Assembly: GCF_000317575.1 (NCBI RefSeq)
Contig: NC_019748.1
Span: forward strand, 3,554,501 to 3,618,500
Direction: 5' to 3'
Origin: Stanieria cyanosphaera PCC 7437
GTDB taxonomy: Bacteria > Cyanobacteriota > Cyanobacteriia > Cyanobacteriales > Xenococcaceae
Length of the DNA stretch: 64,000 bases
A program made the position numbers and the translations under genes. Of the stretch, positions 27,597-35,095 are shown one piece after another. Positions within the stretch are counted from its first letter, which is position 1, and the number at the start of each line of letters is the position of its first letter. Under the pieces are notes generated by a model. It saw only the letters and a list, made by a program, of their open reading frames with translations. It ran no database searches and was not told the DNA's origin.

Positions 27597-28457
27597 TTAC
27601 TTAGTAGCACAGATCAAACCAAAGCGAATCAGTCCTCTGTTATACCCTTGACTCATTAAATTAAGAGATAATGCTGCTTCAATAGTTTGCCAACCAGCCT
27701 TAATTAAACCTACAACTGCTTGAGGAGTAAAGGCTGAATCAATTACTACATCCCAAAAAGGAGCAACTGCCATTGACCAATCATCGGCGCGAAGATTTTG
27801 AAAACCACACTCAAGAGCGATCGCTCTATATTCCGAGAGAGAAATTACATAGGGTAAGCAATAAACTCGATAAATTTCCTGAAGATGTTTGACTTCCTCG
27901 GCGGTTAATTCTCCAGCCAAAGAAGTTGTCTCCCGATGACACCAAGTTGCCAAAATCAACTTTCCACCTGGTTGTAGTACGCGGTAACATTCCTGTAAAA
28001 ATTTAGTCTTATCAGGCATATGTTCGCCACTTTCTAAAGACCAAACTAAATCAAAGCTATGATCGGCAAAAGGCATCTCTAAAGCATCAGCAACTTGAAA
28101 CTGCACTTGATTTTCCAACCCAGCCGACTTTGTCCTCGCTGTAGCACGAGAAACTTGGACAGGAGATAAACTAATTCCCGTAGCCTTGCTACCAAATTTT
28201 TGAGCTAAATATAAAGTACTTCCCCCGATTCCACAACCAACATCAATGATATTTTGGGGTTTGTTATCTGCATCCTTAAAACCAGCCCAAAGCAATAATT
28301 CTTCGATCAGATCGATCTGTGCCTGACGACGATCCATTTTATAGTTACCAGTTCGACCATAGTAACCATGATGCATATGTTCGCCCCAAATTTCTTCCCA
28401 CAAGCCACTGGAAGCATCATAAAATTCTTGAATTTGCTGTTGAAGGTTTTTGGTCAT
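27597..28457 (-). CDS. Gamma-tocopherol methyltransferase-like protein
   Basis: A 286-residue class I methyltransferase with the substrate-class features of VTE4 and related sterol/tocopherol methyltransferases: an N-terminal WEEIWGEHMHHGYY segment (residues 18-31), motif I IIDVGCGIGGSTLYLAQKFG near 69-88, GISLSPVQVSRA, LVWSLESGEHMPDK and VLQPGGKLILATWCHRE. Its position next to hppD supports methylation of gamma- to alpha-tocopherol or a close prenylquinone. A related activity (MPBQ methyltransferase) is not excluded. Probable operon order is lipA, this gene, hppD. Confidence 0.85.
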   Translation of the reverse strand: MTKNLQQQIQEFYDASSGLWEEIWGEHMHHGYYGRTGNYKMDRRQAQIDLIEELLLWAGFKDADNKPQNIIDVGCGIGGSTLYLAQKFGSKATGISLSPVQVSRATARTKSAGLENQVQFQVADALEMPFADHSFDLVWSLESGEHMPDKTKFLQECYRVLQPGGKLILATWCHRETTSLAGELTAEEVKHLQEIYRVYCLPYVISLSEYRAIALECGFQNLRADDWSMAVAPFWDVVIDSAFTPQAVVGLIKAGWQTIEAALSLNLMSQGYNRGLIRFGLICATK

Positions 28458-28527
28458 GAACTTTGTTTCTTCTTTCCCTACTTACTTAGGAATTTAACTT
28501 GTTTTAATTACTTAAGACAAATTAACC

Positions 28528-29406
28528 TTATTTACGAGGATAAAGCTTCATTAACTGCTGCACCTGTTCAGCATGATAAGAACTACGAGTTAAAGGACTA
28601 GAAACCACTTGTAAAAAACCAAGCGACTCTCCAAATTCTTGCCAAGCTTGAAATTGTTCAGGCGTAATAAATTCTTGTACTCCTAAATGTTTTTGAGTAG
28701 GTTGAAGATATTGTCCAATCGTCAAGATATCACAATCGACTTGACGCAAATCTTCCATAACTGTTTTTACTTCCGCATCAGTTTCCCCCAAACCTACCAT
28801 AATGCCAGACTTAGTATAAAGCCAAGGAGCAAGTTCGCGCGCACGTCTTAACAACTCTAGCGATCGCTGATAATCTCCTTGGGGACGGGTACGACGATAT
28901 AATCTAGGAACAGTCTCCGTATTGTGATTGAGAACTTCAGGTTGAGCTTGAATAATTATTTTGAGAGCATCCCAATTACCACACAAGTCAGGAATTAATA
29001 CTTCTATGGTGGTATGAGGAGAAACTTGGCGTACTTCTGTTATACAACGGACAAATTGATTAGCACCACCATCAGGCAAGTCATCCCGATTAACCGAAGT
29101 AATGACTACATGATTTAGCCGAAGACGACGAACAGCTTCAGCTAATCGCCAGGGTTCAGTCGGATCGAGAGCTTGAGGTTTTTTCTCAAAATCTATATCG
29201 CAATAGGGACAAGCACGAGTACAAGCAGGGCCCATAATTAAAAAAGTGGCTGTTCCCGCATTAAAACATTCGCCAATATTAGGGCAAGAAGCTTCTTCGC
29301 AAACCGTATTTAATTCTAAATCTCTTAAAATTTCTTTAACGCTACCAACACGCTGCCATTGTGGTGCTTTAACTCGCAACCAATCTGGTTTTACCGTCAC
29401 TCCCAA
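28528..29406 (-). CDS. lipA: Lipoyl synthase
   Basis: LipA is a radical-SAM enzyme that inserts two sulfurs into octanoyl chains on carrier domains of 2-oxoacid dehydrogenases and glycine cleavage H protein. Of 292 residues, C36, C41 and C47 ([12 protein letters not shown]) hold the auxiliary cluster, and C62, C66 and C69 (CTRACPYC) bind the SAM cluster. The RSSYHAE motif appears as RSSYHAEQV near the C-terminus. The length is typical. It is 70 bases upstream of the tocopherol methyltransferase-like gene. Confidence 0.96.
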   Translation of the reverse strand: MGVTVKPDWLRVKAPQWQRVGSVKEILRDLELNTVCEEASCPNIGECFNAGTATFLIMGPACTRACPYCDIDFEKKPQALDPTEPWRLAEAVRRLRLNHVVITSVNRDDLPDGGANQFVRCITEVRQVSPHTTIEVLIPDLCGNWDALKIIIQAQPEVLNHNTETVPRLYRRTRPQGDYQRSLELLRRARELAPWLYTKSGIMVGLGETDAEVKTVMEDLRQVDCDILTIGQYLQPTQKHLGVQEFITPEQFQAWQEFGESLGFLQVVSSPLTRSSYHAEQVQQLMKLYPRK

Positions 29407-29506
29407 TTGCTCCCTAAATAGTAAATTAGAACTTTCATTTATAGTATCAAGGATATTACTGATTCTAAATTAGACGTGATACCATAGATTGGTTACTCAT
29501 TGTTAA

Positions 29507-29580
29507 CGGGATGTAGCGCAGCTTGGTAGCGCACCGCTTTCGGGAGGCGGGGGCCGCAGGTTCAAATCCTGTCATCCCGA
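29507..29580 (+). tRNA. tRNA-Pro (anticodon CGG), integration target of element A
   Basis: A 74-nt cloverleaf. Acceptor CGGGATG pairs with CATCCCG and the discriminator is A at 29580. The D arm is GCGC...GCGC. The anticodon arm CCGCT-TTCGGGA-GGCGG places CGG at 34-36. The T arm is GCAGG-TTCAAAT-CCTGT. From 29559 onward (last two bases of the T stem) its sequence is repeated exactly at 34863, the other end of an inserted element. The gene remains complete. Confidence 0.95.
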
Positions 29581-29619
29581 TTTATTACAGCAACTTGCGT
29601 GATGCCAGTTTCTCTCAGC
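29559..29619 (+). repeat. Attachment site left (61-bp direct repeat, tRNA side)
   Basis: It begins GGTTCAAATCC in the tRNA-Pro T arm, covers the tRNA 3' end (22 bases) and continues 39 bases beyond it to ...TTTCTCTCAGC. It is identical, base for base, to 34863-34923. Confidence 0.93.
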
Positions 29620-29697
29620 GTCCTACCTTCTCCCTCTCGCTCTTTTACTCATTTCTTACTCACTTATCCCTCAATTTACCCCAACAGAGCGAGTAAA
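29608..29697 (+). repeat. tRNA-flank block, copy A
   Basis: Runs from GTTTCTCTCAG to GAGTAAA with CTCCCTCTCG and TTTACTCATTTCTTACTCAC between. An inverted relative lies at 36446-36537 next to tRNA-Val, and its 54-base right part (29644-29697) matches 1254-1307 at 48 of 54 positions. The repeated TTACTCA cores are candidate recombinase arm sites. Confidence 0.8.
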
Positions 29698-29718
29698 AAC
29701 AGAGGGTAAACAACAGTT

Positions 29719-29869
29719 CTTTATATAGTGACTATCACCAAATCTGAGAACATAAGCAGGTCATTCTGTCAAATAGAGTAAGTAGAGTACTTCAAGGGTA
29801 AAATCAGTCGTCATTTCGACTGGAACTACTGATTGATAAGTTTGGCAAATTAGCTTCTCAAAAAGTGAA
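29719..29869 (-). repeat. 151-bp block shared with element B (non-coding copy)
   Basis: Its reverse complement starts TTCACTTTTTGAGAAG and ends CTATATAAAG. The same 151 bases, with scattered differences, occupy 36109-36259 on the plus strand. The block contains a CAGTCG-N6-CGACTG hairpin preserved in both copies. In B its first 106 bases are read as the end of an integrase gene; here the upstream sequence is unrelated and not coding. Confidence 0.8.
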
Positions 29870-30069
29870 ATAAATTAAGTTTCACCTGCCTAAAAATCGA
29901 TTTAAACTGCAAATCGTGAAAGGTTTGAAATAGTGGCTTACAAAAACTGTAGTATTTTGTATAGCGTTGTAGTATGCAGTTTTGAGATTGAACTAATCAA
30001 ATTTTGCGATTTTAGGCAGGTATAGTACAAAAATACGGATATAAGTAAAGCTAATTATTCTTGCTCACA

Positions 30070-30261
30070 TCACTCCTGTAGCAAGCGATCGTAAACAACT
30101 AGTAGGTGCTGGCAAGTAAGGTAAATTAAGTCGTTAGGACTAAAGCTACTATCCTGTTCTAGTTCTACATCTTCGAGCAAAGCGATTTCTGACTCAATAG
30201 CATCTTTAGCTTGTTCAAGTGCAATTAAATAGTTACCTATATTATCCATATAACCAACCAA
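30070..30261 (-). CDS. Small hypothetical protein of element A
   Basis: A 63-residue acidic helical protein (YLIALEQAKDAIESEIALLE, then ...LIYLTCQHLLVVYDRLLQE). It has no recognised domain. It lies downstream of the helicase gene on the same strand and could be a regulator or cargo of the element. ATG codons at residues 1 and 5 are both possible starts. Bases 30262-30523 that follow contain no gene that I can support. Confidence 0.5.
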   Translation of the reverse strand: MVGYMDNIGNYLIALEQAKDAIESEIALLEDVELEQDSSFSPNDLIYLTCQHLLVVYDRLLQE

Positions 30262-30523
30262 AGCAGTACAGATACATCACTCCCACCGAATACGAGATTA
30301 TATTAGCTCCCTTGTTCCCGTCCAGAGTTACTTCGTAAATACTACGTATCAAGCTCTTGACACTCACTTCGGTCACATAATCTCTCTTTTTTTGGCGGTG
30401 GGGGATGTTTTTATTTTCAGGACAAAGGAAAGAAAGCTACTCAAGGGTAAGTATATGGTAAAATATTGCAAGGTTTAGAGTAGCTCTTCATTTTTATTGG
30501 TACTCCTTGTTTAGCTTACGAAC

Positions 30524-32536
30524 TCAACCATCCACCTTCTCTAATTGATGAGCTTCAAGAAGGTGTTGTGAACCCGAAGGTAGTACTACTGAGTACATTA
30601 CTCGTTCAACGCTCTCCATAAAATCTAGACCGCCTATCTTTGCTATTTCATCAGGTTCAATCCATCTCTTTCTCCACTCTGGTAAAGATGAGTGTATAAT
30701 CCTTACCTTATCTCCCACTTTGAAACTATCGGAGTCAACTTGACGAGTTGATTCTATCGATGTAACTACATCAGTATTCTCTTGTAACTCAGAAGTATTT
30801 ATTTCATCCCTAACAGAAGAAGTGAACACGTGATGTAGACTGGGTGTAGAATCAGGTGTAGACTTACAAGTCTCTCCCTGTATAGGTTGTGTAGACTGTG
30901 TATAGTTTTGAGGTAAACTTTTTTCTAATGAGGAGCAATTTTGTTTTTCTACTAAACCTTTTTTATTTGATAAGTCTACATAGTCTACACTATCCTGATT
31001 TGGTAAGGGTTTCAACCCTACACTCCAGTCTACATCCTGTAGACCTAAGTATGCATTTTGCTCTAACTGAGTTTTAATTTTAAGACCTCGTATTTTCTGT
31101 CCTTGACTATCTCTTTTTCGTTCAATATTCCAATCTAGTTCGCTACAAAGTTTGTCTATCTCAGTAGAAAATTTAGTTACAGACACAGGATGCAAGTTAT
31201 TTGTTTGACAATAACGAAGATAGTTAGGATACAGCCGATCTGTAGCACTATTGTTGTTGCCAACATAAGCTTCAGCATTCGGATCATAACTGATACATTC
31301 ATCAATCCAAGCAGCAACAGAATCCCTCTGACATTTCTGCTGCCAGAGATAATTCTCTGCTTCAGAGTTACTACCTTTACCAGCATTGTTAATTAACTCA
31401 GCTACCCTTCCATCACTCATGGAAAGAGCTAAATTAATAATCATGTCTATTTCTTTTTCAAGCAAAGTTTCAATTTGGTTATTTCTTTGATGAGTAGGAA
31501 TTGAACTAAGGAAAGCTATTAAACAGATTCTTCTAATAATTCCTTGAGTATCACCACTAAAAACATCACTATTACTACCAATAACTAAAGAACCATCAAA
31601 TTTAGCACTAGCAGGGTCTTTATACTTTTGTTCATAGGAAATACTATCTCCACCAGTCATTGCTTTTAAGTTGCCATAATCCCCAAATTGCTTATCTTCA
31701 TCTGGACAAAGAACTAATTGTTTATCAATAATTTTGGCAAGTTCATATTTGTTAGTTAATCCTTTCAAAGTAGTAGATTCATGATTGGTTTTGCCTACAA
31801 TTTTTTCCAATAATCTCATCAATGTTCCTTTCCCAGAACCAGGTTGTCCTATTAAATAAATAAACTTTTGAAATTCACTAAGTTTATAGGTAAGGATGGA
31901 ATTAATTACAGCTAAAAATAATTCGACTTGTTCAACCTTATTTTGTTGAACTGTTAGCACAAACCGATAAAAGTTTGGAGCGTATTTTTGGGTGCATTCA
32001 ATTAAGTTTTTTGAGTCAATCTTCCAGTCACTATAGTGATGTTCTAAACAACTAGTAAAGCCATATCCAGGTTGATGTAAAGATAGTTTTCCTCTTTTTA
32101 GGTCTAAAACACCATTATTAAAATTAATATATTGTTTAGGATTAGATGTTTGCCATTCTGCTTTTAAAAGTTTGGTTTTTAGCAGTTCTATTGTTTCCTC
32201 TATAAAACGATTATTTTTATATTCAACTCCTAAAGCATCTATTTCAGCTAAGATAAGCTGCTTAAAGGCTAAATCATCTATTTTTTCCCAGTATTTACCA
32301 TTCCAGAATCGCCAGACTTTTTGCTCATTATGATAAGCATATTCAACTCGATGTTTTCCTGCTAAAAAGCCTGAAACTTCTTGAGGAGTAGTGAGGAGAA
32401 ATTTGTGGTCTAATTCTGTCTGATAAGGAGTAAGAGAACCAATATCTTTTTTGGAGTTAACTTGACTATTATGGTGATTATAACCATAATTAGGAGAGCA
32501 GGTTGAGCCATTGCTCAGATTAAAATTTTGATTCAT
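30524..32536 (-). CDS. D5/P4-type replicative helicase (SF3-like) of element A
   Basis: This replication protein of the phage/plasmid primase-helicase C-terminal type has 670 residues. FNNGVLDL (139-146) is the D5_N motif. The P-loop is GQPGSGKGT (230-238), a Walker B-like LVLCPDED lies at 275-282, and the sensor strand SLVIGSNSD at 316-324 is followed by the arginine pair at 335-336. An N-terminal primase catalytic domain is absent. The last 60 residues (VGDKVRIIHSSLPEWRKRW) form a small KOW/SH3-like region. I start at the ATG at 32534-32536 because the longer frame to 32710 begins with a hydrophobic, poorly conserved-looking leader. Iteron-like repeats lie just upstream, as for a self-replicating element. 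Confidence 0.85.
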   Translation of the reverse strand: MNQNFNLSNGSTCSPNYGYNHHNSQVNSKKDIGSLTPYQTELDHKFLLTTPQEVSGFLAGKHRVEYAYHNEQKVWRFWNGKYWEKIDDLAFKQLILAEIDALGVEYKNNRFIEETIELLKTKLLKAEWQTSNPKQYINFNNGVLDLKRGKLSLHQPGYGFTSCLEHHYSDWKIDSKNLIECTQKYAPNFYRFVLTVQQNKVEQVELFLAVINSILTYKLSEFQKFIYLIGQPGSGKGTLMRLLEKIVGKTNHESTTLKGLTNKYELAKIIDKQLVLCPDEDKQFGDYGNLKAMTGGDSISYEQKYKDPASAKFDGSLVIGSNSDVFSGDTQGIIRRICLIAFLSSIPTHQRNNQIETLLEKEIDMIINLALSMSDGRVAELINNAGKGSNSEAENYLWQQKCQRDSVAAWIDECISYDPNAEAYVGNNNSATDRLYPNYLRYCQTNNLHPVSVTKFSTEIDKLCSELDWNIERKRDSQGQKIRGLKIKTQLEQNAYLGLQDVDWSVGLKPLPNQDSVDYVDLSNKKGLVEKQNCSSLEKSLPQNYTQSTQPIQGETCKSTPDSTPSLHHVFTSSVRDEINTSELQENTDVVTSIESTRQVDSDSFKVGDKVRIIHSSLPEWRKRWIEPDEIAKIGGLDFMESVERVMYSVVLPSGSQHLLEAHQLEKVDG

Positions 32537-32791
32537 ATTTAAACAAAATGATTGATTTTTTGCGAGGGTGATCCACCGAGGAGTGAACGACTCTCGCTTT
32601 TTTATAGCATAATCTTCTTGAAGATAGTAAATAAAAATGATATAATAATGAGTTTTACTTAAATTATCACGGAGCATTAAAACTTGCCACCATAGCTGCA
32701 CAACAAGCATTATTTAACTGACGGATACTTTAAGTTTCCTATATCATTTGGCATCAACTGAAAACTCTTTGTTAAACTTCGGGCTACGGCT

Positions 32792-33123
32792 AAACCTCTA
32801 AGGTTTGTATGTCGTCGTTAAGTCGTCGTGTGAATAACTTGTACTCTGTCCCGAAGGGTCTAGACTTTCCAAATATCTACAACTTACAAACAAGAAAGGA
32901 AAACACTCATACTCTTTTCTCTAGCCTCTAGAGGTTGTGGTTAAACTCGCAGCTTTTCTTTCTAGGAAAGGCTAGACCTTGTGGAAAAGATTATGTCTCT
33001 ATGTAATCGTTGTAGTCAAGCTACCAAGCTAAAAACAACCAACAGAACTTCGTACCCCAAGGTCTATAAACCTTCCTTGAGAACGGAGATGTATGCTCAT
33101 CCTACGCAAGGTCTAGAGTTTCC
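32792..33123. repeat. Iteron-like repeats and palindromes, candidate replication origin of element A
   Basis: Four related 14-19-bp units with the core AAGGTCTAG..TTTCC occur at 32854-32870, 32965-32981 (inverted), 33058-33076 (two-base insertion) and 33107-33123. A palindrome CCTCTAGAGG lies at 32925-32934 and a hairpin AAACCT-CTA-AGGTTT at 32792-32806. They lie in the gap upstream of the helicase gene, where related plasmids and satellites have their origin. A Lys/Arg-rich ORF at 32981-33223 is embedded in the repeats and has no Shine-Dalgarno; I do not call it a gene. Bases 32537-32791 and 33124-33394 show nothing else. Confidence 0.6.
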
Positions 33124-33394
33124 GACTAAGCGACTAAGTGGAAATCACTATAGTGTTCCTAAGAGAACCCCTAAAGATTTAGATCAACGCTTTATGACGC
33201 GATTATTTTCCGAAGGTCAATGACTTTGTACGCAGACGTTAAGAAAAAAAATGCCTGTTAGGGTAGTATACACAAATATCAGGCTCAGATTGAAGAAGCT
33301 TTTGTTGGACACCTCTCGTTTCACTGGGAGGGTGTTGTAAATTCGGTTGGGGCAAGGAATAGAGTCAAATATGTCTTGCTCTCATGAGTTTTAT

Positions 33395-33529
33395 CTAGAG
33401 TCTGGGTGAGGGCATAGGGTAAGATATTGCAAGATATTGACCTACGCTTACATCGCCAGCTAAATCTACCCAATCTGATGCTTCGATGACCATGTACTCG
33501 TTATTATCTGTTCCCAGGATTTCCACCAC
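33395..33529 (-). CDS. Possible 44-residue protein of element A
   Basis: Reading the minus strand from GTG at 33527-33529 (or TTG at 33533-33535) gives VVEILGTDNNEYMVIEASDW, then VDLAGDVSVGQYLAISY, with stop TAG at 33395-33397. Amino-acid composition looks natural and strand alternation suggests a small beta domain like the C-terminal KOW-like part of the helicase. It starts with an alternative codon and has no clear ribosome binding site, so this is only a candidate. Confidence 0.25.
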   Translation of the reverse strand: MVEILGTDNNEYMVIEASDWVDLAGDVSVGQYLAISYPMPSPRL

Positions 33530-33586
33530 CCTCAAACACTGATTCTTTCATTAACCACTTTGATTTAAATAATGCTAAATCTGCGG

Positions 33587-33781
33587 TTATGGGAACGTTC
33601 TCAGGAAGCTTAAAAAGTTGACTAGCTGTTCATCTGAAAGTAACTGTATAGAGCTTTTACCGTAAGCATACTCAATGTAAGCATCAGCTTTTTGAAGAGT
33701 CCATTCTATGTGCTTAAGCTTTCCGTTGATTTCAGCTATTACGCCCCAGTAGTCAATATCTGGAAGGATAGATTTTGACAC
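33587..33781 (-). CDS. Small hypothetical protein overlapping the integrase 3' end
   Basis: A 64-residue protein with GTG start, overlapping the integrase by 43 bases in another frame. The sequence (ILPDIDYWGVIAEINGKLKH, then YAYGKSSIQLLSDEQLVNFL) looks like a real helical protein and is not the missing integrase C-terminus: no LRH or catalytic Tyr motif is present. It may be an independent gene translated by coupling. Confidence 0.45.
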   Translation of the reverse strand: MSKSILPDIDYWGVIAEINGKLKHIEWTLQKADAYIEYAYGKSSIQLLSDEQLVNFLSFLRTFP

Positions 33782-34782
33782 TTCATTGCACTTTTTATTT
33801 CTAGCAGATCGATAAGATTAGGGTACTTCGGAGGCAGCATTGGTCTAGCTATCCTGTACTTTGTTTTGGTAGTAGTACCGATAGATGTAAATTCCCCTAT
33901 GACAATCAAGTTATCCGTGTTATCGAGATCGTTTAGTGCAGGAATAACAACCTTATCCTTAGTAGTAAAAGGCTTATCTAGGTTCTGGATAGCAAACACC
34001 TCGTGTATCCTCAGCCCGTAGACAACCTGCATTGAAAATGCCCACAGCCAGCGTTTTCTAGTGCTTATATCGGCGTTAGGGTGTAATGACGCTGTTATCC
34101 CTAATACTTCGTTTCTCCACCTCAAGAACTCCTCTAGGGTGATGGTCTGTAAATCCAGGAAACTTGTCTGAGTAGTATCTATGTTTTCTAACTCCTCAAG
34201 CAAATCGTTTCTTTTGATGACTCTAGCTAGCTTCTTAAGAGCCATAACAACATACTGATAACTCCTACTCCCTTGCTCGTATTGACTAATTAGCCTTGCT
34301 ATAGGTTGCCAGATGACATTCTCGTTGGTAGGTAAAAGGGAGTAAAACCTACCATATGTACTATTCCAACTTGACACATCACTAGAGTTACCTCTATCCC
34401 TCTTTCTTCTTGTTCTACTCGGTCTATTCCAGAAGTCATCCTCTACCTTTGCGATCGCATTACCAAAGGTAAGTAAGTCATTGTTTATCTTGCCTATTTG
34501 CTTGATTTCTCTGTCGTACCACTGCCAAAATTCAGTTTCACTAGTAGACTTTAGAGCTTCAGCTACCTTATTCGCCTTACTAAGAGCCTCTACCATCCCA
34601 TCTAAGGTAAAGGAGCAATTACAACCATGCTGGCTTCTAGAACTTTTCCCTACCTTGAACTGTAAAGCAATAGTTTGATTTTTTCTAGCCATGCTTACGC
34701 CTCTAGGAGTTTGCTTCTGATACCTTTCAAAATCCTTGAGTAGAGATTCATACCCTATCTCGTCATTGTACTCTTTACTCAC
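33739..34782 (-). CDS. Tyrosine recombinase of element A, lacking catalytic C-terminus
   Basis: A 347-residue integrase. The N-terminal part (1-150) is basic and would hold arm- and core-binding domains. Box I is YGLRIHEVF with catalytic Arg258, followed by a beta-hairpin with TKTKYRIARP carrying the expected Lys. The reading frame then ends at TAA after ILTTGA, before box II (HxLRH) and the Tyr nucleophile, which normally need about 90 more residues. None of the three frames downstream supplies them. The GTG start at 34780-34782 overlaps tandem 11-bp repeats (34774-34795), suggesting autoregulation. It faces away from the right attachment site. Confidence 0.75.
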   Translation of the reverse strand: MSKEYNDEIGYESLLKDFERYQKQTPRGVSMARKNQTIALQFKVGKSSRSQHGCNCSFTLDGMVEALSKANKVAEALKSTSETEFWQWYDREIKQIGKINNDLLTFGNAIAKVEDDFWNRPSRTRRKRDRGNSSDVSSWNSTYGRFYSLLPTNENVIWQPIARLISQYEQGSRSYQYVVMALKKLARVIKRNDLLEELENIDTTQTSFLDLQTITLEEFLRWRNEVLGITASLHPNADISTRKRWLWAFSMQVVYGLRIHEVFAIQNLDKPFTTKDKVVIPALNDLDNTDNLIVIGEFTSIGTTTKTKYRIARPMLPPKYPNLIDLLEIKSAMKCQNLSFQILTTGA

Positions 34783-34795
34783 TTTTTACTCACTT
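34774..34795. repeat. Tandem TTTACTCACTT x2 over the integrase start
   Basis: Two exact 11-bp copies back to back (34774-34784, 34785-34795). The same motif, exact or with one change, is in all three tRNA-flank blocks, and an inverted GTGAGTAAG lies at 34811-34819. A period of one helical turn and overlap with the integrase start suggest recombinase binding that also controls the gene. Confidence 0.75.
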
Positions 34796-34862
34796 TGTTT
34801 GAAATTGTTCGTGAGTAAGCGTTTAGAGTTCTTAGAGTACGTTAGTGGAAGTTAAAAAGCAT

Positions 34863-34923
34863 GGTTCAAATCCTGTCATCCCGATTTATTACAGCAACTT
34901 GCGTGATGCCAGTTTCTCTCAGC
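34863..34923 (+). repeat. Attachment site right (61-bp direct repeat)
   Basis: Exact copy of 29559-29619. It contains the last 22 bases of tRNA-Pro without the rest of the gene, so it marks the distal junction of element A. Confidence 0.93.
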
Positions 34924-34992
34924 ATAGTCATTTTTAGTAATTTATTTGGATTTGTACTCGCGTACATTTGGAGTACATAATCTCTCAAACAA

Positions 34993-35079
34993 CGGAGAGG
35001 GTGGGATTTGAACCTAGTCTTAAAAGCCTAAACCATTGATATCTCGTTAGTTTCTCAAGATTCGCTCGGCTAATCTAAA
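34993..35079 (-). pseudogene. Decayed tRNA-Ser-like gene
   Basis: On the minus strand the 87 bases keep landmarks of a class II tRNA: GCCGAGCG at the D arm, CTTGAGA as an anticodon-loop candidate (TGA, Ser), a long variable region, T arm TAGGTTCAAATCCCA, and acceptor 3' strand CCTCTCCG. The 5' acceptor strand (TTTAGAT) no longer pairs with it. It lies between the right end of element A and the integrase of element B and may be an old integration scar. Confidence 0.4.
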
Positions 35080-35095
35080 AGCTAGTGAGGGAAAA

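Larger units (their letters stand above)
29559..34923. mobile_element. Integrative element A at tRNA-Pro, about 5.3 kb, satellite-like
   Basis: Perfect 61-bp direct repeats at 29559-29619 and 34863-34923 bound the element; the left copy begins in the T arm of tRNA-Pro. Inside are arm-type repeats, a 151-bp block shared with element B, a small ORF, a D5/P4-like helicase, iteron-like repeats, two more small ORFs and a tyrosine recombinase lacking the catalytic C-terminus. No capsid, terminase, portal or conjugation gene is seen. Size and content fit a phage satellite or an integrated small plasmid. With a truncated integrase it is probably stranded. Confidence 0.85.

Noticed and set aside
32981-33223. 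80-codon Lys/Arg-rich frame in element A
   Set aside because: Its codons are built from the iteron-like repeats, there is no Shine-Dalgarno, and it starts within one repeat unit.
33739-33781. Programmed frameshift joining integrase A to the next frame
   Set aside because: No canonical slippery heptamer, and the second frame does not contain box II or a catalytic Tyr.
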